Of a DNA stretch of 64,000 bases, positions 44,816-53,214 are shown one piece after another. The notes beneath the pieces are model-generated. The model worked only from the letters and a program-made list of their open reading frames with translations. It ran no database searches and had not been told where the DNA came from. How positions within the stretch are numbered: the first letter of the stretch is position 1; every line of letters begins with the position of its first letter. Both the position numbers and the translations under genes were made by a program. Origin of the DNA: Serinicoccus chungangensis (lineage in GTDB: Bacteria; Actinomycetota; Actinomycetes; Actinomycetales; Dermatophilaceae); assembly GCF_006337125.1 (NCBI RefSeq), contig NZ_CP040887.1:3348001-3412000 (forward strand), read 5' to 3'.

Positions 44816-44861
44816 TTGACACCCCCACCCGCGTTTAGCACTCTATAAGCACGAGTGCTAA
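44816..44861 (+). promoter_or_regulatory. perfect CIRCE operator (HrcA site) with TTGACA upstream of hsp20
   Basis: TTAGCACTC-N9-GAGTGCTAA spans 44835-44861 with no mismatch to the CIRCE consensus. TTGACA at 44816 is a -35-like box just in front, so bound HrcA would block the promoter. The usual CIRCE-controlled genes in actinobacteria are groESL; here the target is a small heat-shock gene. Confidence 0.9.
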
Positions 44862-44892
44862 CGCACCCGCGTCGAGACAAGGAGGAACCCTG

Positions 44893-45336
44893 ATGAACCG
44901 CTTCGACCCGCTGCGCGAGATGGACCGCCTGATGTCCGAGCTGCGCACGACCCCCACCACGGCGTCCGCCATGCCCATGGACCTCTACCGCGCGGGAGAC
45001 CACTTCGTCGCCCGTGTCGACCTCCCCGGCGTCGACCCGGGGTCCATCGACATCGACGTCGAGGACCGCACCCTCACCCTGCGCGCCGAGCGGCGGGAGC
45101 AGACCGATGTCGAGCAGTGGCTCTCCCACGAGCGGCCCGCCGGCACCTTCGCCCGCCAGCTGACCCTCGGCTACGGGGTGGCGCTGGACCGCATCGAGGC
45201 CGACTACACCGACGGTGTGCTCACGCTGACCTTCCCGGTGGCCGAGGAGGCCAAGCCGCGCAAGATCAACGTCACCCACCGCGGGCAGCAGAGCATCGAG
45301 GGCGAGCGCGTGCCGGAGGAGGCCGCAGCCCGATGA
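44893..45336 (+). CDS. Hsp20/alpha-crystallin family small heat-shock protein
   Basis: The 147-residue chaperone holds unfolding proteins. The alpha-crystallin domain is visible from DLYRAGDHFVARVDLPGVDP through TLTLRAERR and GTFARQLTLGYGVALDRIEA to GVLTLTFPVAE. A short N-terminal arm and a C-terminal tail are present. The AAGGAGG ribosome site is well placed before the ATG. A perfect CIRCE element in the promoter implies HrcA-controlled heat induction. Confidence 0.95.
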   Translation: MNRFDPLREMDRLMSELRTTPTTASAMPMDLYRAGDHFVARVDLPGVDPGSIDIDVEDRTLTLRAERREQTDVEQWLSHERPAGTFARQLTLGYGVALDRIEADYTDGVLTLTFPVAEEAKPRKINVTHRGQQSIEGERVPEEAAAR

Positions 45337-45372
45337 CCGGGGGTGCCGTGCCCCGGTGACAGACTCGGGCGG

Positions 45373-46707
45373 GTGAGCGACACCGCACCGCGGGACGGCC
45401 AGGCCAGGGAGATCCTGCGCCTGGCCGTCCCCGCCTTTCTCGCCCTCGTGGCCGAGCCGCTCTTCCTGCTCGCCGACTCCGCCATCGTCGGTTACCTCGG
45501 CACCTCCGCCCTGGCCGGTCTCGGCGTCGCGAGCGCCGTCCTGCTCACGGCGGTCAACATCTTCGTCTTCCTGGCCTACGGCACCACCGCCGTCGTGGCC
45601 CGCCGGCTCGGGGCCGGTGACCAGCGCGGCGCCGTCAGCGCCGGCATCGACGGCATCTGGCTGGCGCTGCTGCTCGGGGCGGCGGCAGCGGTCGTCACCG
45701 CCGTGCTCGCCGGGCCCCTCGTGCAGCTCTTCGGCGCCGGTCCCGACGTCGCGGCCGAGGCGGTGACCTACCTGCGCTGGTCGGCGCTCGGCATCCCCTC
45801 GATGCTCGTCGTCCTGGCCGCGACCGGCGTCCTGCGCGGCCTCCAGGACACCCGCACGCCGCTGGTCGCCTCGGTGGTCGGCTTCTCCGCCAACGCCCTG
45901 CTGTCCCTGCTGCTCGTGCACGGCGTCGGGTGGGGCATCGCCGGCGCGGCGATCGGCACCGTCCTCGCGCAGACGGGTATGGCGCTCGGTCTCGTCCTCG
46001 TCGTCGTCCGGGGGGCGCGCCGGCTGGGGTCCTCGCTCACCTTCCACGGCGCCGGGGTGCTGCGCGCGGCGCGCGGCGGCATACCGCTGCTCGTGCGGAC
46101 CGTCGCCCTGCGCGCGGCGCTGCTGCTCACCACCTGGTCGGCAGCCGGGCTGGGTGACGAGCAGCTCGCCGCCCACCAGGTCGCGATGACGGTATGGTCC
46201 ACGCTCGCCTTCGCGCTCGACGCCCTGGCCATCGCCGCCCAGGCGCTCACCGGCAAGACCCTCGGCGCGGGCGACCGGGAGGGCACCCGCGCGGCGACCA
46301 CGCTCATGGTCCGGTGGTCGATCTGGTTCGGGGTCATCCTCACCGGGGTGATCCTGGCCCTGCACCGGGTCATCCCCCTCGGCTTCAGCCAGGACCTGGA
46401 CGTGCGGTCCGCCCTCGGGGCGGCGCTCGTCGTCGTCGCGCTCGGGCAACCGATCGCCGGCATCGCCTTCATCCTCGACGGGGTGCTCATCGGGGCCGGG
46501 GACACCCGCTGGCTGGCCTGGGCCCAGACCGCGGCGACCGTGGCCTACCTCCCCATGGTGCTCGAGGTCCGGCTCAGCGGGGTGGACGGCACGACCGGCC
46601 TGGTCTGGCTGTGGGTCGCCTTCACCGGCTTCATGACCGTGCGGGCCCTCCTCCTGTGGCGGCGGTCCCGCGGGGAGACGTGGATGGTGGTGGGCGCCGA
46701 GCGCTGA
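45373..46707 (+). CDS. MATE-family efflux transporter
   Basis: The 444-residue protein has 12 hydrophobic segments in two MATE halves: LAVPAFLALVAEPLFLLADS opens the first and PLLVRTVALRAALLLTTWSA the second. GDEQLAAHQVAMTVWSTLAF and ALTGKTLGAGDREG are typical. MATE proteins export drugs or metabolites in exchange for H+ or Na+. A GTG at 45373 is chosen, 36 nt after the heat-shock gene. An ATG at 45343 would add an atypical leader. Confidence 0.85.
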   Translation: MSDTAPRDGQAREILRLAVPAFLALVAEPLFLLADSAIVGYLGTSALAGLGVASAVLLTAVNIFVFLAYGTTAVVARRLGAGDQRGAVSAGIDGIWLALLLGAAAAVVTAVLAGPLVQLFGAGPDVAAEAVTYLRWSALGIPSMLVVLAATGVLRGLQDTRTPLVASVVGFSANALLSLLLVHGVGWGIAGAAIGTVLAQTGMALGLVLVVVRGARRLGSSLTFHGAGVLRAARGGIPLLVRTVALRAALLLTTWSAAGLGDEQLAAHQVAMTVWSTLAFALDALAIAAQALTGKTLGAGDREGTRAATTLMVRWSIWFGVILTGVILALHRVIPLGFSQDLDVRSALGAALVVVALGQPIAGIAFILDGVLIGAGDTRWLAWAQTAATVAYLPMVLEVRLSGVDGTTGLVWLWVAFTGFMTVRALLLWRRSRGETWMVVGAER

Positions 46708-46716
46708 GCCGCGGGC

Positions 46717-49700
46717 TCAGCGTCGCAGCCGCTCGCACCCGTCCAGCGCCACGAGCAGCTCGGCCAGCCCCGGGTAGCGCGCCGGCCTGCCCTCGACCGG
46801 GGCGTCGGTGGGCTCGACGCTACGCCTGCACTGGGTGACCGCCTCGTCCACCCCCTCGCCCAGGGAGTCGAGCATGTCCTCCCGGCTGGCCGGCGACAGC
46901 ACCCAGCCGAGCGGAGCCTCGACCGCGGGGCGGCTGGCCTGCGTGACGACGTAGACCGTCGCGACGTCGGGGCTCACCGCGCCGGTCAGCTCGCGGGCCC
47001 GCTGCAGGAGCGCAGGGGTGTCCTTCTGGGTGAGCGCGGCGTTGCCGTTGCCGACGAGCGGGACCAGCACCTCCGCCACCGGCTCCGGCGGCGGCTGCAC
47101 GAGGTCGCTGCCGCGGCCGTTGTCGAGGTAGACGACGAGCGGCACGACCCGAGCGGACGGGTCCTGCTCGGCCACCTCGGCCAGCAGCCGGGGGGCGAGG
47201 TCGACGACGGTGCCGAGGCCGCTCCCCTCGGCGTAGCCACCGTCGATGAGCTGGCCCTGCGGCGCGTCCCCGCACGGTCCCACCACGCCCGAGGGCGTCA
47301 CGTAGGGGAAGCGCGCGGACGTCATCGACGCCGTCGAGGCCGGCACCGACCCGACGCAGGCGTCCGCCCCCTCGGGTGTTGACCCCTCGCCGGTCGCAGG
47401 GACCGGGGGCAGGTAGTCGGCGTAGAAGTCCCGGCTGTAGGCCAGCGGCGAGCCCAGGTCCGCGCAGTCCGAGACCGCGCCCGACCCCAGGTCGACCTGG
47501 CTCACCAGCACCCGGCAGCCCGAAGAGGTGGCCGTCGAGTTGAGCACCAGGGCGGCGCTCAGCTCCCCGGGCGGACGGTCCTGGGGCGGGCGGAGGAAGT
47601 CGGCCGCGAGGCCGGGCGAGCTCTGCTCCCACGCCATCTCCATCAGCGCGGCCCGGTCGTGCCAGCCCTCTCCCGGGGCGTCCGACCCCGCGGGCAGCCC
47701 GGTCACGGCATACGCCGGGTCACGCAGCAGGAGCCCCAGGCTGGCCTGCGCCAGCGCGTCCGGGGCGCCCATCGCCCAGACCTCCTCGACCGCGGTGGCC
47801 TGGTCGTCGGCGAACCGGCTCACCGCCAGCCCGACCGAGCCGCCGCTGACGCCGCTGGCGAGCAGCACGGCGTCCAGCCCGCAGGGGGTGTTCACCCGGA
47901 CCTCCTCCAGCGCTGCGGCGCTCCAGTAGGCCGCCCGGATGCCACCCCCCTCCGCCGCCACGAGGACCATCGGGCGGGCGGAGCCCTGCGGTGTGTCGAC
48001 GAGGCACTCCTCGGTGCGCGCCAGCCAGTCGGCCACCGCCTCGGACAGCGGAGCGGGGCGGGCGACCTGGCCGGGCACCTCGCCGGCCAGCGAGCCGCGG
48101 ATGCCATGCACCTGGTGGCTGCTCCCCGGGAGGAGGGCAGCGACGACGACGGCGGTGAGCAGGAGCGCGACCGGCGCCTCGCGCAGCCGCAGGGCGGGCC
48201 ACCAGAAGAGCTGTGGCGGGGCGGCGAACTGGTGCAGCACCACGCTCGAGCCGACCAGCAGCATGAGGGCACCCAGTCCCAGCATGACCACGCCGATCAC
48301 CCCCAGCAGGGCGGACAGGCGCACCGGCCACACCGCCAGGGCGACCAGCACCGCGGTGCTGACCAGGACCAGCGCCCAGGCCAGACGCCACAGCCGCCGC
48401 GACCCGGGCTGCGTCGGCTGGCCCCAGGTGCCGACCTCGTCCTCGCCGACGACCGTGCTGGCCCCGGCACCCGGGGTGAACAGGTCACCGACCCACGGCA
48501 GCGTCTGCAACCCCTCGAGGACCCGGGGCGCGAGGGACCACACGGCGACCGCCGCAGCGAGGCCGAGCAGCGGGACGCAGCGCTGGAACGGCGTGCCCTC
48601 ACCCAGGACCGTGAGCACCAGGTGCGAGCGGATGAGCGCCAACGAGCCCACGACCAGCCCGCTCAGCGCCAGGATGTCGCCGACGCGCCGCACCTGGACG
48701 GCGGTCGCGGCGTCGTAGGTGATCGGCTCCGGAGCGACCAGGGTCGGGGCACGCCGGGTGGTGACCCACGACCCCGCGACGATGAGCACCGGCACCGCGA
48801 CGAAGGCCAGGAACCAGCCCCACCGTACCGGCCCGGTGCCCGCCAGCGCGGCCCCCGCCCACAGCACCACGACGAGCACCGGGCCGAAGAGCCACTGCCG
48901 CAGCGCCGGCGCCGGCCGAGGAGCGAGGTCCCCGGCGTCCACCACCCGCCGGGCGACGTTGTCGGAGATCAGCCGGCCGAGCAGCACCAGGCCGAGAGTG
49001 ATGAGCAGCAGCAGCACCGAGGCCAGGGAGGCGTGCACCCAGCCCGGCACGGCGGTGCGCCCGTCACCCGTGGCGAACCACGTGCGCTGGATGTCGGGGA
49101 GCTGGTCCAGGATGCCGCTGCCGGGGACCAGCGCCAGCACCGCGACCGGCGCGAAGGCCAGCGCCGAGAAGCGCTGGGCATAGACCGCCCGACCGCGGCA
49201 GGCGAGCCACGCCCGGCCGGTCGGGGTGCCGAGCAGGGCGTAGCCGAGCTGCACCCCCACCGCGAGCAGCAGGACCCACTTCAGGGCGCTCGTCCACGCG
49301 GTGGCCGGCACGAGGAGCGCCGGTGGCGCCTCGCTCGCCGGCCCGAGGACCAGCAGGGCCAGCAGGACGTTCTCGGCCACGTCGGCGGCCACCGCGACCC
49401 AGACCACCCACGGCCGCGGCCAGGTGAGCAACCGGACAGGACCCTGGGGGAGCACTGCTCCGCGGTCCACGACGCGCGACAGCAGAGACCACAGCAGCAG
49501 CCCGTAGGTGATGGCGAAGGCCACGTCGACGCCGAGCCACAGCCCGACGAGCAGGTCGGCCTGAGCCTGGGCCGCGGGGTCACCCCCCATGCCGAGCTGG
49601 TGGATGGCCAGCCAGGGCTGCGACGCCGAGCCGGGTGGGGGCAGCGGCAACCGCGGTGAGCTCACCTGCGCCAGCCCGAGCGAGAAGCCCTCCGGCCCGG

Positions 49701-49806
49701 CCTGGACCATCCGGATCAGCCGGTCGATCTCGGTGAGCGAGATGAGCAGCGCGCCGCAGACCGTGAGCAGGATGAGCGTGCGCCGGGGCAGGGTCGTCGG
49801 GTCCAT
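46717..49806 (-). CDS. large membrane-anchored patatin-like protein
   Basis: The 1029-residue protein has about 560 N-terminal residues with at least ten hydrophobic segments, and then a soluble patatin-like lipase domain. There, VAAEGGGIRAAYW (G620-R624) is the oxyanion hole, GVSGGS (S654) the serine nucleophile and LIDGGYAEGSG supplies the catalytic Asp. Patatin-type enzymes cut lipids or acyl chains. The domain is likely tethered to the membrane; sidedness is not clear. Several cysteines (PCGL, SGCRVLV, DACVGS, GPCGD) could form disulfides if it is outside. No partner gene is evident. The start ATG at 49806 has no strong ribosome site. Confidence 0.7.
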   Translation of the reverse strand: MDPTTLPRRTLILLTVCGALLISLTEIDRLIRMVQAGPEGFSLGLAQVSSPRLPLPPPGSASQPWLAIHQLGMGGDPAAQAQADLLVGLWLGVDVAFAITYGLLLWSLLSRVVDRGAVLPQGPVRLLTWPRPWVVWVAVAADVAENVLLALLVLGPASEAPPALLVPATAWTSALKWVLLLAVGVQLGYALLGTPTGRAWLACRGRAVYAQRFSALAFAPVAVLALVPGSGILDQLPDIQRTWFATGDGRTAVPGWVHASLASVLLLLITLGLVLLGRLISDNVARRVVDAGDLAPRPAPALRQWLFGPVLVVVLWAGAALAGTGPVRWGWFLAFVAVPVLIVAGSWVTTRRAPTLVAPEPITYDAATAVQVRRVGDILALSGLVVGSLALIRSHLVLTVLGEGTPFQRCVPLLGLAAAVAVWSLAPRVLEGLQTLPWVGDLFTPGAGASTVVGEDEVGTWGQPTQPGSRRLWRLAWALVLVSTAVLVALAVWPVRLSALLGVIGVVMLGLGALMLLVGSSVVLHQFAAPPQLFWWPALRLREAPVALLLTAVVVAALLPGSSHQVHGIRGSLAGEVPGQVARPAPLSEAVADWLARTEECLVDTPQGSARPMVLVAAEGGGIRAAYWSAAALEEVRVNTPCGLDAVLLASGVSGGSVGLAVSRFADDQATAVEEVWAMGAPDALAQASLGLLLRDPAYAVTGLPAGSDAPGEGWHDRAALMEMAWEQSSPGLAADFLRPPQDRPPGELSAALVLNSTATSSGCRVLVSQVDLGSGAVSDCADLGSPLAYSRDFYADYLPPVPATGEGSTPEGADACVGSVPASTASMTSARFPYVTPSGVVGPCGDAPQGQLIDGGYAEGSGLGTVVDLAPRLLAEVAEQDPSARVVPLVVYLDNGRGSDLVQPPPEPVAEVLVPLVGNGNAALTQKDTPALLQRARELTGAVSPDVATVYVVTQASRPAVEAPLGWVLSPASREDMLDSLGEGVDEAVTQCRRSVEPTDAPVEGRPARYPGLAELLVALDGCERLRR

Positions 49807-49879
49807 GGTGCTCCAGGTCGTGAGCGCGGCGTGGTCGTGCTGGACAGAGCCGTCGGCCGCGCGTCAGATACCTGGGCGG

Positions 49880-50236
49880 CTACCCCTGGGGCCGGGGATC
49901 CCCCTCGTCGTCGCGCTGCCCCAGGTGGATGTGCGCCGGGGCGATCTGGCCGGTCCGGAAGCCGGCGCGGCCCACCATGTGCGACCCCGCCGGGATGGTC
50001 AGCAGCTGGAAGAGCCCGATGAGCACGAGCATCCCGACGTCCAGCCCCGAGCGCGAGCGCAGCCCGACGCCCAGGATGACCAGGAGCACCCCCAGCACCT
50101 GCGGCTTGGTCCCGGCGTGCATGCGGGTGAGCAGGTCGGGGAAGCGCAGCAGCCCGATGGCCGCGGCGAGGCAGAGCAGGGCGCCGAGGAGCAGGCAGAC
50201 CAGCCCCAGGACGTCCAGCACGTCGACCGCCGTCAT
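49880..50236 (-). CDS. mnhG: Mrp antiporter subunit G
   Basis: The 118-residue membrane protein has three helices, with LLRFPDLLTRMHAGTKPQVL the signature of MnhG/MrpG. It is the last gene of the Mrp Na+/H+ antiporter operon and overlaps the mnhF stop as ATGA. The complex exchanges cytoplasmic Na+ for external H+ and supports growth at high pH or salt. The C-terminal tail after GRAGFRTGQ is hydrophilic and probably cytoplasmic. Confidence 0.9.
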   Translation of the reverse strand: MTAVDVLDVLGLVCLLLGALLCLAAAIGLLRFPDLLTRMHAGTKPQVLGVLLVILGVGLRSRSGLDVGMLVLIGLFQLLTIPAGSHMVGRAGFRTGQIAPAHIHLGQRDDEGDPRPQG

Positions 50237-50553
50237 GACGTCTCCTCCCCGTCCGGCACCGGCAGGGGTGCGGGGGTGTCCCGGTCCCGCGCCACGAATC
50301 GGGCCACCGCGACCGAGCCGAGGAAGCCGACCAGGGACAGCGAGATGAGCAGGGGCAGCGTGGTCCAGGCGTCGCTCAGGGCGGCGTAGGCCCCCAGGGC
50401 GCAGATGACGATGGACACGAGGACGTCCGTGGCGACCACCCGGTCCAGCACGCTGGGCCCGATGGTGATGCGGATGAGGGTCAGCGTGGCCGAGACCGCC
50501 AGCAGCCCACCGACGATCCAGGTCAGGACGGTCTCGACCAGGTCGATGCTCAT
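50233..50553 (-). CDS. mnhF: Mrp antiporter subunit F
   Basis: The 106-residue subunit has three hydrophobic helices. GPSVLDRVVATDVLVSIVIC is the typical MnhF loop and helix. It overlaps both neighbours by 4 nt (ATGA), so subunits E, F and G are made by coupled translation. Its specific role in the complex is unknown; it may be needed for assembly. Confidence 0.9.
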   Translation of the reverse strand: MSIDLVETVLTWIVGGLLAVSATLTLIRITIGPSVLDRVVATDVLVSIVICALGAYAALSDAWTTLPLLISLSLVGFLGSVAVARFVARDRDTPAPLPVPDGEETS

Positions 50554-51170
50554 GAGGTCTCCTCCTCGCTCGTGGCTCCCGCCCCGGCGCCCGGGGTCCC
50601 GCGCCGGTGCCGCCGGGGGTCCAGCACGGACGCCGGGTCGGGGTGCAGGGCGCGCAGCACCCTCGCCTCCTGCGCACGCACCTTGTGGCGGACCCGCTCG
50701 GCCTGGTGTCGCGTGCGCACGTCGAGCGCGTGCAGCGTCAGCACCCGGCTGCCCGGGTCCAGCTCGATGACCACCGACCCCGGCACCAGCGAGACCATCT
50801 CCGCGGTCAGCGTCTGCAGCAGCGGGTCGTCGGTGGCCAGCTGCAGGTCCATCACCACCCCCGTGGCGACCGGCCCGGGCCGGACGGAGAGCCAGGCGAC
50901 CTCGACCGAGGCGCGGACCAGGTCCAGGAGGAAGCGGCCGAGGAGCACCAGCAGCCCCAGCGGCCGCACCCGCAGGTGGAGGTCGACCCTGGGCAGCGGG
51001 AAGAGCACGAGCACCAGCAGCGCGACGAGCACACCCCCCAGGACGTTGAGCACGTCGAGGCTGCCCCACAGCAGCACCCAGACGGCGGTGAGCCAGAGCA
51101 ACCCCCACGGCGACACGGGCGGGAGGAGACGACGCACGCCCCGCCGCCGCAGCCGGTCGGCGCCCGTCAC
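50550..51170 (-). CDS. mnhE: Mrp antiporter subunit E
   Basis: The 206-residue protein has two or three N-terminal helices (LLWLTAVWVLLWGSLDVLNV), an amphipathic stretch with RFLLDLVRASVEVAWLSVRP, and a soluble C-terminal domain with VSLVPGSVVIELDPGSRVLT (the MnhE strand pattern, including the SLTPGT-like turn). The GTG start overlaps the mnhD stop as GTGA. The last 30 residues are Arg/Gly-rich and outside the family core. Confidence 0.85.
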   Translation of the reverse strand: MTGADRLRRRGVRRLLPPVSPWGLLWLTAVWVLLWGSLDVLNVLGGVLVALLVLVLFPLPRVDLHLRVRPLGLLVLLGRFLLDLVRASVEVAWLSVRPGPVATGVVMDLQLATDDPLLQTLTAEMVSLVPGSVVIELDPGSRVLTLHALDVRTRHQAERVRHKVRAQEARVLRALHPDPASVLDPRRHRRGTPGAGAGATSEEETS

Positions 51171-52726
51171 AGCCCGGCCTCCGCCCGGACCCCGAGGACC
51201 GCGTCCAGGTAGGGCTCGCGCAGCACGAGGTCGACGGCGGACCGCGTGGTGATGTCGAAGAGCGGCCCGGCCACCACGGTCAGCGCCAGCCCGACGGCGA
51301 CGAGCGCCATGGTCGGTGCCAGCACCCCGAGGCCGAGGGCCTCGTGGTGCCCACCGCGCACCGGTCCCTGACCGGTGATGCCGCGGGCGTTCTCGGACCA
51401 GAACGCGCGCCCCCACACCTTCGCGACGGCATACAGGGTGAGCAGGGAGGTCAGCACCGAGCCGGCCACGAGCAGCAGCGCCAGCCAGGACCCCTCGGCC
51501 ACGCCGGCCTGGACCAGACCGACCTTGCCGAGGAAGCCGCTGAACGGGGGGATCCCGGCCATGTTCATCGCGGGCACGAAGAACAGGACCCCCACCAGGG
51601 GCGAGATCCTGGCCAGGTCACCCAGCCGGGTGCTGTCCGTCGAGCCACCGACCCGCTCGACCAGCCCCAGGACGAGGAAGAGCGTGGTCTGCACGGTGAT
51701 GTGGTGGACCACGTAGAAGATCGCGGCGGCCAGCCCGTGGGTGCTGCCCAGCGCGATGCCGAAGAGGAGGAACCCGATGTGGCTGACAAGGGTGAAGCTC
51801 AGCATCCGCTTGATGTCGTCCTGGGCGATCGCGCCGAGGATCCCCACGATCATCGTGAGCAGCGCGGCCACCAGCAGCAGGTCGCTGAACGAGGACCCGG
51901 GGAACAGCAGCGTCTGGGTGCGGATCATCGCGTAGATGCCGACCTTGGTCAGCAGCCCGGCGAAGACCGCGGTCACCGGTGCGGGCGCCGTCGGGTAGGA
52001 GTCGGGCAGCCATCCCGACATGGGGAAGACGGCCGCCTTGACCGCGAAGGCGACCAGCAGCATGAGCTGCAGCAGCGCGGCCGTGCCGGGCGCGATCTCC
52101 CCGAGCCGCTCGCTGAGCAGGGCCAGGTTGATGGTGCCCGTGGCTCCGTAGGTGAGCCCGATCGCCGCGAGGAAGATGATCGAGGACAGCAGCGAGACCA
52201 GCACGTATGTCGTGCCCGCCCGGACCCGCTCGGCGGTGCCACCCAGCGTCAGCAGCACGAAGCTCGCCGAGAGCAGCATCTCGAAGCCGACGTAGAGGTG
52301 GAACAGGTCGCCGGAGATGAAGGTGGTGGTCACCCCGGCCGCCAGCACCAGCAGCGTGGGGTGGAAGACCGGCAGCGGGGAGTGCCCGTCGCTCTCCTCG
52401 TCGAATCCGCTCGCGCCCTGGCCGATCGAGTACGCGAGGACCGCCAGCGTGACGATCGTCGAGACGATCACCATGAGCGCCGCCAGCCGGTCCACCACCA
52501 GCACGATGCCCTCGTTCGCGGCCCAGCCCCCGACGAACATCACCTGGGGCCCCTGGGTGTCGCTGGCCCACAGCAGCACCCCGGCCAGCACGGTCATCCC
52601 CGAGAGCGCGGTGACGCTCACCACCCGCTGCACGGCGGTGCGCCCGGCCGCGGCCAGGGTGAGCCCGGCGCCGATCAGCGGCAGCAGGACCAGCAGGGGC
52701 ACCATCCAGGCGTAGCCGTCGCTCAT
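51167..52726 (-). CDS. mnhD: Mrp antiporter subunit D
   Basis: The 519-residue homologue of complex I antiporter-like subunits has 14 helices. MLLSASFVLLTLGGTAERVR, PTAPAPVTAVFAGLLTKVGI with the ion-pathway lysine, and DIKRMLSFTLVSHIGFLLFG are diagnostic. It is one of the two large proton-conducting subunits. It overlaps mnhC by 4 nt at its start and mnhE at its end. Confidence 0.9.
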   Translation of the reverse strand: MSDGYAWMVPLLVLLPLIGAGLTLAAAGRTAVQRVVSVTALSGMTVLAGVLLWASDTQGPQVMFVGGWAANEGIVLVVDRLAALMVIVSTIVTLAVLAYSIGQGASGFDEESDGHSPLPVFHPTLLVLAAGVTTTFISGDLFHLYVGFEMLLSASFVLLTLGGTAERVRAGTTYVLVSLLSSIIFLAAIGLTYGATGTINLALLSERLGEIAPGTAALLQLMLLVAFAVKAAVFPMSGWLPDSYPTAPAPVTAVFAGLLTKVGIYAMIRTQTLLFPGSSFSDLLLVAALLTMIVGILGAIAQDDIKRMLSFTLVSHIGFLLFGIALGSTHGLAAAIFYVVHHITVQTTLFLVLGLVERVGGSTDSTRLGDLARISPLVGVLFFVPAMNMAGIPPFSGFLGKVGLVQAGVAEGSWLALLLVAGSVLTSLLTLYAVAKVWGRAFWSENARGITGQGPVRGGHHEALGLGVLAPTMALVAVGLALTVVAGPLFDITTRSAVDLVLREPYLDAVLGVRAEAGL

Positions 52727-53214
52727 GCGGTGCCCCCCTCGTCGTCGTGCGCCTCGTCGTCGCGGCGACCGTGGTGGGCCCGCTCCGAGCGCTCGGTCTC
52801 GGCGGCGATCTCCTCCGCCTGCTCACGGGCACCGGGCTGGCCGCCGAGGTCGTCGGCCTCGGCGCGGGCGTGGATGCGGGCGGACTCGGTGTCGTCGGCG
52901 ACGAGGTCGTCCCGGCCCACCTGCCAGCCCCGGTGGGCGAGCGCGAGCACGAAGGCCGTCATCGCCAGGGTGATGACGATGGCCGTCAGCACCAGCGCCT
53001 GGGGCACCGGGTCGGCCATGGGGCCCCCGTCACCGGCGCCGACGATGGGCGGCGAGCCCGCCGGGCCGGAGCCGACGACGAACAGCAGGTTGACCCCGTT
53101 GCCCATGAGCAGGAAGCCCATGAGCGCGCGCACCAGCGACCGGGACAGGAAGAGGTAGGCGCCGGTGCCGACGAGCACGCTGGCCACGAGGATGAGGGTC
53201 ACGTTGACGGTCAT
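52723..53214 (-). CDS. mnhC: Mrp antiporter subunit C
   Basis: The 163-residue NuoK-like subunit has three helices (YLFLSRSLVRALMGFLLMGN with the family GNGVNLL, and VLTAIVITLAMTAFVLALAH). After them comes an acidic, His-rich tail of about 55 residues (ERSERAHHGRRDDEAHDDEG) not found in the short form of the subunit. The tail might bind metal or tune the complex; this is inference. The start overlaps the mnhA stop. Confidence 0.9.
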   Translation of the reverse strand: MTVNVTLILVASVLVGTGAYLFLSRSLVRALMGFLLMGNGVNLLFVVGSGPAGSPPIVGAGDGGPMADPVPQALVLTAIVITLAMTAFVLALAHRGWQVGRDDLVADDTESARIHARAEADDLGGQPGAREQAEEIAAETERSERAHHGRRDDEAHDDEGGTA

